A stretch of 64,000 nucleotides of DNA from Dipylidium caninum. Lineage: Eukaryota > Platyhelminthes > Cestoda > Cyclophyllidea > Dipylidiidae. The notes under the pieces are model-generated. The model was not told the origin of the DNA. It worked only from the letters and a program-made list of their open reading frames with translations, and searched no databases. This document shows positions 26,610-41,500 of the stretch, piece by piece (the first letter of the stretch is position 1; each line of letters begins with the position of its first letter). The position numbers and the translations under genes were made by a program. The stretch is taken from NCBI GenBank assembly GCA_017562135.1, contig QEYB01000093.1, forward strand, positions 930,001 through 994,000, given 5' to 3'.

Positions 26610-29600
26610 ATGCCAACTGCTAAACTAACAACGATAATATCGACCTTCGGCGAGAGCGTGGCCAAACAAAAGCGGCAATTCGGATGCCCTTTCGCCGCCT
26701 TGATTTGTCTCCATTTTATCATGACAGGAAGTAATTCTGGGTCAGATGACAGCAACGAATCTCGCAAACGCCATTCGGATGGTCATTACGATACAGGATG
26801 TAGTTCAAAAAGGCCAAATTGTGGAGGTATTTTAGTTTTCCATATTTTCATTAATTTGGCTTTTGCGACACGTTATTCACAAAATTCGATATGCTTAAGT
26901 AAAAATCCAGTTGGTTAGTATGTAATAATTTTTGATTTTTGACGGTTAGCTGCATTGTTAATGTTGTTCTTGCCTATAGACAAGCTCATTAATCAGGTTC
27001 ACGTTCACCGATATATACCCTGATTTTATGTCTGAGGCCTTGAATACTTGTCAGTATATGGGCACCAGTTTATAAAATTTCTCTGAATTTTAACATTGAC
27101 ACTCTCTCTTCTCTTATTATCTATTCTCCATATTTGTCAACACAGTTATCTAGCACTGCAAAACTTGGGTTCCATAATTGTCTGTAACGCCTCACTCCCC
27201 TGTTAGTCACGGTTCCATTTTGGTAACCAACTGTATTGCCTTATTACCTTAGCACCAACGGTCCAATTGAAGGTTTTGATTCCATCGATTGCCGCAGGAG
27301 CAGTTATAGGCAAGGATGGGGAAGCAATTGAACGGATACAGAAAGAAAGTGGGGCCAAAGTTAAAATGTCTAAAAGAAATGACTTTTATCCAGGTTAGTT
27401 TTGTTTTGTACTCTTATTTATATGTTTGAAGTCACTATCCCATACCTGCATACTTTGCAACATGACATTTCCTATCAACTTTGATAGTCTTGGTATTAAG
27501 TTGCAAATTCGGAAAGTCTTTGTTCATTTTATAACTAACCTTGCTTGAGTTTTGGATTACCTTGCCTTGGTTATTTGTCTGTCTTTCCCAGCTACAGGCT
27601 GGTCTTCTGAAAGTGATGCTATCTGAGATAACTATTACAGTAGTTGTACTTAAAAATATCGTATTTCGTTCTTAAATGTTCGAATTTTATGTCTCGTAAT
27701 CTATTTGACCAAGTTTATGGGCTCCAGCATTGGAAATATAGACCCAATTTCCTTGTCCTATAACATGTACCATTTTCCTTGGCGCAGACTAGTTCTCCAT
27801 TGAAATACATTAAACATTCATGTTCATGAACATTGGTTCTTCTGACTATGCAGCCGCAGATAACCCTGCTTCTGGACACTTCCATTAGCGTTCGCTTCCA
27901 GTCGTCCATTTTCCTCTGATTGAAGTAAACACTTGCCTACACCAGAAGGGTTAAAGGCATACGTTTTTCACCTAGGCTAAAATTTTGGGTCCAGTTAGGG
28001 GGTGACGCGGTCTGTTAAGCGGCAGGATGTTTGGTGACTATCTGGTTACAATGTAGCCCTCGCATTCGTAATGGTCCACAGCACCTTCCCTCTCCCTCGC
28101 TTATAGATTTTCCCGAATTTTTTTATTGTTCTGCGCAGCATGATGAATTTCACATGCGGATATTAAGTTGTAATTAAATCCGATCCTCCCATAGTTCCAA
28201 GTAACTCTATTGCAGCCTGTATTCCTCCTAACCACTGTTGTGTGCATCTTAATGGGGAACGTGGTCTCCACAACTAATTTTCCCTCTTTAGACTCGAGAC
28301 CATCGAGTCATGTTGCAGTCGTCTCCACGCTAGTCGCTTACACGTAATTTTACATCGCCTTTTTGGTTGTTTTTGTATGCTTGCGACTTTGAATTTTTTG
28401 CCATGACTCATCGGATTCCCGTTGACTTCCCTAAATGAATGGGATAGGTGGCACAGGGATCTGGATGCAACCCGTTTCTCCATAACCGCCTTTTATTAAC
28501 AAGCTGAGCGCTCTTAAAGATCCCATTCTCTCTCCTCACTTTATGGACTCCGTCAATGTCTGATCTCTTATGCTGTAAATACTTTAATTGCCCATTCCTG
28601 TGTGAGAATATACCGTTTTTGGAGATAATTGTTGCCATAATTGTGGTTGATGTGTTAAACCCCACCTATAGCGTTTACCCTCTTCTCATTTTATCGTTCA
28701 CCGTCGGTAATTAATACTTTCAGAAATGCGATTAATCTCCTTTACATCGCAATTTCAGCATCTCTGGTCTTTCTCCCTCAGGTTATGAAATTTATTTACA
28801 CAAGTAGTTTGTCTTTCACTCATCTTTATATGTCGAGCTGCTTTTTTCCACACATCTTCACATTCATTGTTGAGTCGTCGTCACCTTTCGACTGACTTTA
28901 GTCTTCATTGAACAAGATTTCATGTCACTTTCCGGCAAGAGGCTCTGAGTATAAAGCCTACCATATTCCCCCCCCCCCCCCCCACACTGTTGAACGCAGT
29001 AATTTATTCAAATTCAAAATTTTTGATACTTTTGCCATCGCGACACTACTTTAGAGTTATGGATTGTTTTCCGATTAGCCTTCCCTTGAAAGACAACACT
29101 GCGCCTCCCTTCCATGGTTATCTGCACAACAGACTATCTTTGAAGCTTATTAATATTCAGTTACTCAGGAGAGCGCAATTGCACTCCTTATTCCGTCAAA
29201 AGTGACATTTTTTCAGTCAAGTTTTATTTAGTGGATCATATTTTGTCAAATGAAGTCGTGTCTTTGATGTGTCCCCCCGTTTTTCATCCCGTCTTGTTGG
29301 GCTGTCCTCCTCAACTTGCCATTCGCAGTTAGGTGGCCATGAACCGGGCTTCCTACTTTTTTGATTGTCTTACGTCTTATCAAACAAGAAGAACAAAATA
29401 GACTTGAGCCTTCACAGCACTTTAACCCGTCTGTTCGCTCCTAGCCCGGACAACTGTTCTAGTGTTGCCATTTTGTGCAAAAAGGCATGAAAGTTGGCCT
29501 CGTAGCAGAAGTAGAATACGTCTCTCTCTCTCTCTCTCTCTGTCACGCGTGCGCGTTTGATTTCCTCCTTTTTCATTCCCTCTCATAAGCATCACGCTGG

Positions 29601-32600
29601 TGTCGGTAGTACCGACTCTCGCGAGGGCGAGGTTGGCCGGAAGGCTGGAGACCACCTTTTGTAGGCAGCGAAAGGGTCTGAACTACGTGCCTGCGCGTTT
29701 CCAAGTGTATGTTGATGTGCAATTGTCGTTGTTCCAGTGATGCCTTCTGACACATGTCCGCATTGCGGGTCGAGATCGCACATTTTAAACGCGAAACGCA
29801 CCTCCTCCCCACAGTGCGAGGCCTTGGTGCAGCTACCTCCATTTGCACCATTCTCCCCGAAAAACCGCCTCACAACTGCGTTGTCGTAGACCTGAGCAAT
29901 TGTGGGAAATTATAATATTTCGCCATTTTGTTACAGTCATTTGGATCGTGACGCCTCTGATGTGATTGAACGATTATGTAATTCTTTTTGTGGTTTTTTT
30001 GTGGAAAAAGCCGCAACTTCACAAACTCGTTTGCAAATGTCATGCCCGCAGTGTCACATATACGTGACCCTCACTAAAGTGTGGCGGGAGGACAGGCCTT
30101 CTTCTTCTTCTTCTTATCTTCCTGTCTTAGAGCAGTGTTATCCGGTGGACAGACATTGAGAAACCGGACCAAAATGTGTCCCCAAAACCGACTTTTCGCA
30201 GTCAATCTGTGTGAGCTGACGTCTCCTTACCGCCTTTTCACTGCTAGTCCCATTTTTTGAGGCCAATCACATTTTCTGAGCAGGAGACTCGCATTCGTCA
30301 AACTTCTTTCCGCTTCTGGTTGCTTATTTTCAATTTCTCCTGCAACCTGCGCTCATTCGGCTTATCAGTCGCTTGATGTAGCAATTATGAACTATTGTTA
30401 AAAAGCCCCATAGCGGTTTTGCGTGTCTACGGCAGCTGGTAAAGATGGTTTGCTGGTAGACGGACCTGTGGCCGCGGGCTGAAAAAAGTGGGACCATAGA
30501 AGCGGGTAAACAGTGCGTTTAATTATACCAGACGCGGTGTTTTCGGCATTCAGCGCAAAAGGGACAGTTGAGAGCAGCCATGTGGGTTGCATGACGTCAA
30601 GGCGTAGTTGTTGAGGCTCGTGTTTACATTTTCCTCGAGTAAAGTATTTTTGGTCTGCCATGAAATAATCTTACCTGTGTGAGTGAGGACTTTGAGGTCC
30701 AGGCAAATTCACCCTTAACATAAAGAAGATGGTGAGTAGCAGATGACAATTTATGATATCATCCAAAAACTGACGTCGACTGCTACTTATAAGGAGTATT
30801 GTGCACTTGAGTAGCATGCCCGTGCTGGTATTTCGCTGATGAAGGTAAAATCAGCATCGTGTTACAACTTGTCCTGTGTGCCTGTTTCGCGGGAAAGACT
30901 CCTTAGTGGGAGAATTTGGAGCGACGTTGCGACTGCACTGCATTACAACGTCTCCTCATGCTGCACTGGCTACTCACTGGATCTTTTAGTTGTTTAAATT
31001 TCAGCTTTCGTTGGAAAATTCCCTGAGAAAATTCTCAAACGACTTTGCTCTTGTTCGTGTGCTCGGGGACATGGATACAGGAGATTTTTGTTGCTATTAA
31101 GAATTTTAAACAGTAATTTTTCTCTTACCTTTGGGAATATGTGTTGCGTGTGCGTGCAGGCATGTATGTGTGGAGGCATACTTTTGTGTCGACACGCACC
31201 CATCACTAAACTGGCAACACTGATTGACAGCATGAGAGAGGGAAGCGTGGGATAGATACCGCGCAACTCCAGTTAATCTTCCTCCACGAGGACGGGAGGA
31301 GCCTCTCGCTGGTTGACCGCGTCGACTGTTTGCTACAATTGCTGGAACAGTCGTGCGGTTCAGTGAATTTTGGTGGCGTGACGAACGTCTCTTCATCGCA
31401 ATTACGATGCAACCACGTCATTCTGCACGGTCATCTTCCTCGCAGTAGTATTCGTGTTTAGAAATAATCTCACTGCGACTTTGTGCGGGCACATTGCTCC
31501 TTAGGCTTGTACATCTCCGAGTGACCGCAGTCTGTTATGTCCGTCGCCTCGGCGTCCAAATTGTCGCCTTCATTTGCCCTCGAGTCCCACTCTCTCTTCA
31601 ACAGGAGGCCGTAAATGGCCCAGCCCCACATAATTTAACTCCTGTCGTCTACCTAGCGCCATAAAAAAATAAAATTGAGGCAATTATTTAGTTGTTTGCT
31701 TAGACCAATAAATACTCAAATAGGTGAGGAGAGCGACTTCCGCCAAATCAGCGCTGAGTTGACGAAATTGTTGGTGATGAGGTGGAGTGGAAGTTGTTTT
31801 ATCTGCCCTCTCCCTCTGCCTTCAACAACCACATTTCACACGACCGGCGTCATTGCGCGGCCTCTGCCCCGAAGAAAGTTCTCGGCTGCGCATCACCACG
31901 AGTTGGTCATTACTTGACGCATAAGCTGCGGTGCCAGTCGTATCTGACACTCACACATTCTTCTCTCTTGAACTCTTATGCTATTTCTCAAGCAGCCCTA
32001 TTGTGTGATCCTCGGGGTAGAAGTCGTTGAGAGTGTTGGAGTAATTAAGACCTGACGAAAGTGATGTCAAGTTCTTTCACCTGAGACCTCAGCACATTCC
32101 CAATGTGCGTGACCTGCATTCTTATCGGCTGAAGGCAACAAAACTGCAAAAAAGTGGTGTCATGAGCAGCTTCCCTGAGGCTAAGATAACGGGACAGGCT
32201 TGAGGGGATTAATTTGATGAAACCTTCCAGGGATGTTGGACTAGCACGACGTGTAGGCGGGCACATACGCCAGACAAGTCGGGATAATTTTTCCCCTCTA
32301 ATGTTCCCCCGAAAGGACTCAATACGCGTTTACGATGTGTCGAAGGCTTCTTCCGCTGTTTTACTCGCAGTTAATTGAACTTCACTGTCAACGCAGCCAC
32401 TCGGTGCCCGTGAAATGTGCCACTTGGAGCGGATCCTCGCAAATGCTAATTCACTTAAATCGCGCATTCGCGTTGCCCTCCACGCTAAAAAAATAGTCGC
32501 TTTCGGATGTGGTGGCCAGGCAGTTGTTGTTATTCCTCCTTATTCCTTACACTTTAAAGAGGATTGTTTATGCAGCTGCAGATTTGCCCTCATTTACCAT

Positions 32601-35600
32601 TAAATTCCCATTTCAGCAATCTCTTTTTTCCAGCTTAAGGGGAAGGAGCTGCTTGATGCAAGTTGCAACCACACCAGCATGAGAAAAAAAACGGGAAGTG
32701 GAGAGTTGGGTGGTGTGGGGTGAAGTGAAGTGGAGTTGAGTGGGGGCCAGTCGGGGGCACAAAGATGGGCACAATGTTCTCGAGTTTCGTACTATCTAAT
32801 TGTAACTGATGCAAATGCCATTATTTTCGGTTCTTTTTGGCCTTAGCAGTAGGTGGCATACTGGGGAGAGTTTAGCTTGCCTTGGCATTTTAAATTGAAA
32901 TTGCACTCCATTGAGAGAAAAAGAGGGACTTGGATTGACAGCACTGCGTCTACATCACCTTCTTTTCTGTCTCCTCCACTCGATGGATTTGGGGACACCT
33001 GAAATGTTAGATCGTCCTTCGCGGCACCAACGGGTCTAATCTCATAAACATCTTTAGTCTGTTTGTAAAAGCACATGATGATGAGGTGGTTCTGTCTTCT
33101 TTCACCGCACTCCAATTCTAGTGACTCCATTTTAGGTGGAGGTGATTAGCCATTCAAAACTTCGTATTTAGTGGTTAAATACTGACAAGGAATTCGAAAG
33201 TTCACTGTCCTCTACTGACATTGGTCGTGCCAAATAAGATGGATCTTTGGGAATTTTACTCCAGAAGGTGGGAAGTGGTTCTGCCTGAGGCCATCCCGAC
33301 ACAGTGTCAATCCTCCTGTCGCGTGGGTCCTACACCACCTGTCAAAGTCCTGCCCCATTTGACGTGTCTTCCACTTCCCCTTCGGTAAACTCATCGCGAC
33401 GTGGCATTAGTCACTGCGGGGTGTGTGCCTACCGGAGTGTTTGCCTGTCACATTGCGTGGAGGGAAGAGAAGGCACCTTCCACATAAATGTGTTATTATT
33501 CTTTTGGGCGTTGAGTCCCCACTACACTTATCCCGCCTGTCGTCCTCCTCCTCCGCCACCTCCTCCTCGCAATCCATTCGTCATCGGGTAAAATGGGTAG
33601 AAGACGCCTGTCCGACGGGGTGGAGTTCCACAATCGTATCATTGATGGAAAAAAAACTCCCCACAATCGCAATGTCACAGCGGTAACGATGAGATTGACA
33701 TTTCTCTCATCACATCTGCCTTCTCACCAAAGCGTAGTTTTTCGTGTTCCCTCGAAATGACATCAAGTTGAGACTACAACCTTAAGGATAGTAGCGGTTC
33801 TCATGGGATTTTTCCACGTGGTTAGGTGCTCCTCGCATTAATAATTGCAACGGTTTGCTACCCGTCAAGTCATGTGCTCTGTTTTCGGGGCACTGCTGCC
33901 ATGTGGGCACATCTCTCATGGACCGTTGCCGCTGGTACCACGTGTGCGCGCATCTTCTGCCCTCCTCCTCCGTGGGAAGGATCAGGGCTTGGCAACGAGG
34001 TTGCAACGTTGAAGGGTGGTACTAACGCTCTCCTCTTCCCGATGTCATCCCGATAGCCGGTTTTTCGAGCGAGCGATTTTTAAATGGCCTTAAGACACTG
34101 CGTGCGATTGATTTGATTACAGTTTTATTCTACACGATTGCTACTTACGTTGCTGACCAATTTCTCCTTGACTTCTGACACGTGAGAACATTTTGCATCA
34201 TGGAGACTGAAAACAGGGCTTCGGGGAGAGAGGAGTGGAAGCTTGCGTCGTCGCAGCCGCCAATATGACCTTGAGGCAGTCAAGGTCATGCGTGCGGCTG
34301 TATGTGCGTGCGTTAAATCGGTGGGACGCATCCGTTTGCGTAGGCTCTCCACCGTCCGAGCGCCCGTGTAATTAGTTTTTTTTTTCTCGCTCTGCGCTGT
34401 GCGTGTGTGTGCTGGATGTTTTTTTCCAACTGCGCTCGTGGTTACTACTGGTCGATGGGGCGACAGAGAGAAGGAGGGAGAGCGCTGGTGGAGGGAGGGG
34501 GCGTCGTGATGCATCTGCGTCTATGTGCGCCATCGCCCTGCACGAACGGACGCGCCGTGCGAGCGCACGTGCTGTGAAACGCTCCAGTTTTTTCTTCACG
34601 CGCGTTCGTTCGCTCGCTCGCCCTGCCTCCCTGTCATCCAGCCCACTCGCCTGCTCTTCCGCAATTTCCCTCTCCCTCTCTCCTTCCCTTCCGCCCTGCC
34701 CACCTCCCCGTCTGCTTCCGAGGGCCTGTCCATTGCGTTACTACTACGAGCCTCGTTGATGGTTAAACGCCTTTCGGCAAATCGTATTATCTACAATGAT
34801 TCTATCTCCTCCTCCACCAAAAAGCCAGCATCGAGTCCATTGGTACTTCACCTGTAATTGCAAAGCCTCCAGTTGGCGCTCTCTGAGTCCAATGTTTGCA
34901 TCTCTTCTTAATCAAAATAGCACTCATCTATGTTCTGGTGAACTCCTTTCCAACAGTAGGCCCCGCGTTCGAATGCCGTTCTAGGTGTTCTTCCCTTGAA
35001 CATCAGTAGCGTATGCGCGCTCTCTCCTACAAACGGCAGAATTAGCCTTCCCCCCTAATAGGGCACTCAACAAACAGCAAACTCATTGTTCCTACGGCCA
35101 ATGCTTCTCTCTAGGCGAAACGTAGATGCAGTGTTTCGGGCTATGAATATGAAATGATTTCCTTTGAACTTTCTCGTATCCAACTGAGACACGCTCATCC
35201 AAGCTTCAGTGTATTCATTTGTCGGATGTCTGATGAGCCTCTATTTAAGAATAAGCAACAATTTAATTTGGATACCTGAGCTTCCAACTGGGCGCATTAC
35301 ACTCCTGACATTAGGCAGCTTGTGAACCACTTTTCCATACTCCCCAAAGTCTTCATCCTCAGAATGGTTAACATCTTGTCAATGGTTAGTTAAATTTCTT
35401 CAAGGCCAAAGCAATGTACAAGTAGAAAAATTCGCGAAATCATTTGTTGATTTATGGGAAGCCAGTATCTAAAAGGATTGCATAGAGCCACACAAATTTT
35501 AATGCGTCTGGGTGGAACGCACGCAATATCCCTCTTTTTTTTCTTTTCAAGTTATTACCACTAAGGCAAAGTATACTTTTTTGGCGGAAATTGATACGAG

Positions 35601-38507
35601 GCAAGGGCTATTATCATACCCGCCAATTCTCACCTAAATTCACAAGATCCATCTCTTGATTGATTAAAGTGTTGCCTAGTTTAGGCAATACAAGGAAATG
35701 CTATTTCAGTTCACGTCAGAAAGCGCGATTTTGGTAATTTTTGTTAACCGGATGCGGAGATGGGATGTGTCCTTGCGCCCGATTGGCTGCGCCAAGGTCG
35801 TTACGTCTGAAGCTCGTGATCTAGATTTTGGATACTCATCAGCCCTTCTTTGCGCAACCCGACTTGAGTTGGACCCCTTCCTCCGTCCCGCAGTGACAGG
35901 AACTATTTCCTTCTCCTCTTGCGAAGAACAACGGGTGCTGATTCATCACTCTCGGGACGAAATTCCCCAACTATTGACATATGTGGTCCTCGGCCCGTTG
36001 CCCCGGGATGACACGCATTCACACAGCAATAGGTAATGATATTGCGTAATTAGCAAGCGAATTTATCCTCAGCCACATACTTCAATTTGACCTTTACAAT
36101 GCAATCGTCAGACGGGTTTGTAAACAGGTTCTATCCTTCGAAATTTGTTTTTTTTTGCCGCACCCAGGGATCGGAGCGCCGGTTTATAGACACTTGGAGG
36201 GCACTGGAATCGTCTGAAGTGCACATTTTGGGACGGAAGCAAGTGCTTTTTCATTTCGCGCCCCATTAAGGAATCATGAATGGTTGCGTAATTCCTCAAA
36301 AGCACTCTCAGAAGGCATGGGGGGAAGTGCGCTGTTCTTCCTCACCAGACCGCTTCGCACACTGTCCTCCGTGCTTGCCTAACCCCTAAGCATCATCAGA
36401 GTGGGTTTTGTTACTTTAAAGTGCAGGGCATTTTCCTTCATTGTTTCCTCATCTGCAGTCGTGTTTAAATGACACTGTTCCTTCGCCTCACCTCACCGTA
36501 CAGAAGTGATATCAGTGTTGTCGGTTTTGCTCTTGCCACCAGGAGCTGACGATACTTAAAAGATGGCTGAAGGAGACTTTGGCACTCTGCGTAGCTCTCC
36601 ACCCAGCATGTCTGTCACTATTTCCCCACGACCACGGTAACCTCCTTCGGGGATGTGTGTTTGTAGTTGAAGAGAGGGAATAATGCTAAATAACTCTCAT
36701 TTCCTTGAATTGCAGTTCTCCCCTCAGTCGCAAGGTAAAGGCGCTGAGTTTTGACGAATTTGCTTGTTCCCTCATCACTGGCTGTGTCGCTTTGTGAATA
36801 TGGTGATAGTAGGTAGCACAACTGGCATTGCCATTCCTCCTCTCATTCGATCGTCTCTACGCCCCCGCCTCATCTTCTTCAGGTTTGCCGTGCGGCGGCT
36901 TGCGTGTTTCGCACCGGCTTTGCCCCTTTCCTCCGCAGCCAGCGTCGCACGCAACACTGCCACCTCTCCTCCTGTCACCGCATTTCCACGTCGGTAGGGA
37001 CGAGGCGGTCTTAATCGTAGTGCTTTCGTTACCCCAATCAGACTGCCTAATTTTTCCCCCGAGACGACAATTTGGGTAAAATTACCGTCCACGGCCGTTT
37101 GTATCCCCTGTCTATGCGGATGGGGCGCCCACGTGTACTTATTTTACTACATAGAAGCACGAGCAAATTTGGTAGTCCGTCACATAGCACTTGAAGATGG
37201 GCAGGGATCTGCATTGGTGGTCTTTAAAACAGCCAGTAGCACTTGCCCTGTGTTTGCAGCGGGGAGAACTCTTGATTGACGCCTAATCTATGATGGGAAA
37301 AACGAGGTGATAATGTGGCCAATGGCCAGAATGGAAGGGATTTTGTGCATGGTCATGGCTTCTGTGCCCCTGCATCAAGCAAACAATGGTTCCTGTGAGA
37401 CCTCTTCCCACTTTACCCCTTGATGGCTTTCGAGTCATGACTTGGAATATGAAGCAGTCTAGTGGATGAATAGGCGGAATGTAGGTGCTTAAGCTTCGCC
37501 TACCGCCAAAATTTCAGGCGGTTGGATGAAGACTTGTGCGATGAGATTGTATGCTCTTCAACCCTCCCATTTATGGTAGAATTGGCCATATTTCATTCCT
37601 TGCGTATCCGCCTCTTACCCTTCGTCTCATTAACTTCTTTTACTCCCTCCTCCTCTTTCTCTGCTCACACTGAGAGCACCCTTCACAACCCTTCATTATT
37701 GAGCATTCACGATGTTTCACGACTCCGCCACCGCTGCTCCATTCTCACCTCTCTCTTCGTGTGGATCATTCTGCAGGCACTTTAGAACGCGTGTGCTTGA
37801 TTATTGGAACCCTTGAGGCCGTGACTTCCACCCACACCTTCGTAATGGAGCGGATCTACGAGAAGCCGGATACTACCATCCAGCCTACTGATGGACGGGT
37901 AGTTCTCGAAAGGCATAAACAGGTAGTGTGATTAAAACCGTCTATTCCTTTTTTAAGCAGTCCATGAACAACTCATAAGTGACTTGATTTGGCTCTGTCA
38001 GCGGGGTGTTGCAGGAGGATGTTGCCACAGACAAAATCCACTTTTTGTTCACTATCGTCAGCCCAGAAAATAGGCGCTTGACGATTCTGACATTCGGTGT
38101 AGCTGAGCCTGTGGTTCTGGGAGTAAAAAACCCGGACGTATTTCATTGGAATAGAGGGTAGCTTTCACCCCCTGACGTGGTAAACTACCCTGTCATCGCT
38201 TCTTTTTTTCCTGCAACTTTATGCAGCACGTCAGTTTCTACAGTCAGCGAAACGTGGGGAACGTCGGGGCTGGAGGAGTCTCACTGCGGACATCCTCGTC
38301 CCCCCAATTGCGGTTCGCTGACTTCCCACTTAGCTGCCACGGCGTCGGTGTTTAGCGTCTAGAACATTCCATTAATTACTTCACAACTACGAAAGTGATC
38401 AACTAAGTGAAAGCCACTTTTTGGGAGACTTTAAGTTGAAATTAAACAAGAGTGGTAGTTTTGTTAAGTGTTTAATTGCATTCACATCAACTCCCACGGG
38501 AACGGCA

Positions 38508-38538
<31 letters not shown>

Positions 38539-41500
38539 CCCCAACTGCGGCGCGGCGTTAGCCCCGCAGCGCCCATCTACGTGTTTATTTTAACGGCAGT
38601 AGCTGAGGGGACGAGGAGGAGAACGCAGGAGGGCGAGTGTTTTGGAAGCATACAAACTGCGTCAAACTGGAGTCATGACGGAGTATGTCAAAAGTGGAAA
38701 TGCCACTTGAGAAAGTACTTAGGATTGGCGAATTCGACATGCCTTCTGGTATTTTCTCGTCATGCAAGTTCGCCCAGCCTAACCTTTTGCCGAGGGGAGG
38801 GGAGAATATCTGAGCCACAGCTCCACCCTCAAAATGTCAAATATTTCCGGCGAAATGAAACGCCCGCCCTCTCCAGATTTATATCCTCACTCGTGTGAGC
38901 TGTAAATTTCCTCCTCCAACCGCTCCCTCACCCCACGCCTTCGCGTACGCCCTCTCGATTCAAAGTCGCTAAGATGGCTACCGTTTGGGGCGAGGTTGCC
39001 ATCCGAAAGGGAGGAATTCTCCTTTGAGGTGTTACTATTTCCTAATCTCGTGTAGTCTGCCAATCTGGTATTTTCTTCGTGCGCTGGCTTCAACTTACAC
39101 ACATAAAGTAAATTAATCTTAGCATTTTGTGAGAGACAATGACCTCCTGAGAGATGTATCCTGCAGCGGAATTGAAATAGCTCCACTTCCACCATTTCCC
39201 GTCTCCATTAAAAGTCCTTCACGAAGTGTCACTTGAATCCAAGTCTGCTGGTTGATAATTTTTTCCCCACTGGACAATTGGGACCTCTTTGAAATCTGAG
39301 TACTTTGAGGTCGTCGCCGTGAATGACTTTTACTGCACACTCACTTATTTCTCAGCTGGCGCCTCTCACCTAATTGCTGCGGTCGACCTCCTCGAGAGGC
39401 CGACTCGACCACCTACAACCGGCTACGTTGAGATGGGTCGGAGGGCGCGCAGTAAAGGTAGCTTGGCGCGTAACGAGACGGCAGAAGGGAGGAGGCGCGT
39501 GGTGTGTGAAGGAAATGACTCCAGCTCGGCCATCTTCTGATCAAAGGTGATATGGGACAATTAGGCTGTTAGTGCTTACGCGCCGGCATGCCTTGGTGGT
39601 TGGAAGGTATTGTCACCTTCGTAAGTTCTCGTGAATAAACGAACTCAAAATATCCGCTAGCGTTGCTACCGGTGCAGCCGCCACCGCCGCCTAACTTCCC
39701 ATCTCCAAATGTAGCGTAGTGTCTCCTTTTCACTTGAGGGAGATCGTTACATTTGGATGGTTACACCATTGAATAGGCTTTCCTTCCCGTCACTGTGGGA
39801 ACGTCAGAGTTACCTGTGGGCAGCGTCAAAGTGTCGACCAGCGTTGCACATAGTTTAGACCCCCCTTCATTGGCGTGTTCGTTGGTCGTGTTTCTCGCTC
39901 CGAGGAAACCGAGTCCGCCTCACCTGTGGTCTCCGACCCGTAGGGCTTTCTAATGACTTTCATCCCAAGGAGTCAACTGAGGAGTTGAAAAGTGCCATTT
40001 GAGAAATTTACAGCATCACTGTGACTGGTCCGCAACATCTGAATCTGTCCTCCTTCCACCGGCGCAGCCTCTTTTCTTACGATGTCAGTTTCAGTGCTTC
40101 TCGTTCAATCCATCGCCACCCGCACCATCTCTTCAGTGGCCTCGAGGTTGAACGTTTTCGTCCATAAAGTGGATTTGCGGAGGTCCCTTTGAGAGACATT
40201 TAAACCGCCTCCTTTGGCGGAAAGCACTGCCCTTCTTCGACTCCACCCTGTTAACTGATGGACAGATCACCTTATTTCGCTACTTGCATCCCCTCCTGTG
40301 ATAATGCCCTTCTGTGTGCACTTAGTGATTACCTAAACGTCGCTTTGTAATTGCAGTGTAGGTGTTGTTCCACTCGAGCACACTTCAGTGGAAGCGAGTG
40401 GAAAGTGGCCACTGGGAGTCATGGGGCCGGCGGCAGGACGGGAGGATGTGAGTGACACACGACGCGCTTTCGGGAGGTGAGGAGTCACCGTGAGGGCAAG
40501 AGATGTTGTTTCTTCCCCACTTGTCCAAGTGTAGTGACCCACTTTCCTCTTCCTCCTTCCTATGCCGCACTCGGGGTTTGACATGCTTACACGGAGGATG
40601 TCACTTGTCAGCAACAAGTGCTTACTGGGCGTGGCATTCTTTCTAAATGAATCTGTTTTGTGTGCTTTTTAGGTGAAGATCTTGGTGCCCAACAGCACTG
40701 CGGGCATGATAATTGGGAAGAATGGCTCGTACATCCAGGAAATCAAGGAGCGATCCGAGGCCTACGTTCAGATCTCCCAAAAGTCTCGCGAATTCTCCTT
40801 GCCGGAAAGATGCGTGATTGTTGGAGGTATTTCGCCTCCTTTTTCCCTTTTTTTTCTATACCATGTGTCGAGTTTCATGTTAAATCCGTGAACATGTTAC
40901 TGGCTCGCCGGAAAGAAGGAAGTTTGTGCGCCCTAACGTGCTGAGTTCGCAGAAAATGAATTATATTTTCTGCCTCATTTGGCATTTGGCTGATATATTT
41001 TTGACAGTTTCTCGGCCGTATTACCGACCGAAGTCCACTACTCTCCAGAACCACCAGCATCAGTTGCGAGCGATGCCACCGTTGACAGTAATTTCTACAG
41101 TCGCGATGAAAATCCGTTTACGAACCCCTCCAAAATGCCTCTTTAGTTCATGTTTTATTTTGCGATAAGTGCCCTGAGCAAAAGTTAACTACTGTTGTTT
41201 CTACTGTAGGCTAATTTGACGAGTGGGGGTTGTTCCTCGATCTCCACCTTCCCTTGACATTTTCACCGCAAGGTAGACAGCATTCTGCTCACTGGCTACT
41301 ATTAGCCCTTAGCCAGCTGCGCACGAACTGCATACCAGCCTACCTGCTTTGGTGTGTTTCCACTCAGGTTCCCCGTAAACTTTTACATTTCTTCCATTTT
41401 TTGACTTAATTTTCTTTTTTTTGAATCTGCGTCACAGATGTGTGACGTCCGTTTCTAGTGGGAAAACCAGAAAGCCGCTGATTTGTTACGCTATCGGCAT

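Larger units (their letters stand above)
27394..37776 (+). other. First large intron of the Nova-like gene
   Basis: This 10.4-kb intron separates the two KH1 exons. I see no further conserved exon of the host gene. It contains a 16-base C run (28968-28983), a (TC)n tract (29521-29541), a (CTT)6 tract (30098-30115), a CpG-rich, pyrimidine-rich segment near 34370-34720, and a cysteine-containing open frame on the minus strand near 29592-29873 of uncertain meaning. Confidence 0.6.
27253..37922 (+). other. KH1 domain of the Nova-like protein, split by a long intron
   Basis: Exon 27253-27393 encodes the first half of KH1, including the GXXG loop as GKDG and the conserved FYPG. Exon 37777-37922 encodes the second half ([20 protein letters not shown], then FVMERIYEK) and the linker to KH2 (ERHKQ). 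The intron interrupts the glycine codon of FYPG, in phase 1 on both sides. The intervening intron is 10,383 bp. Confidence 0.92.
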
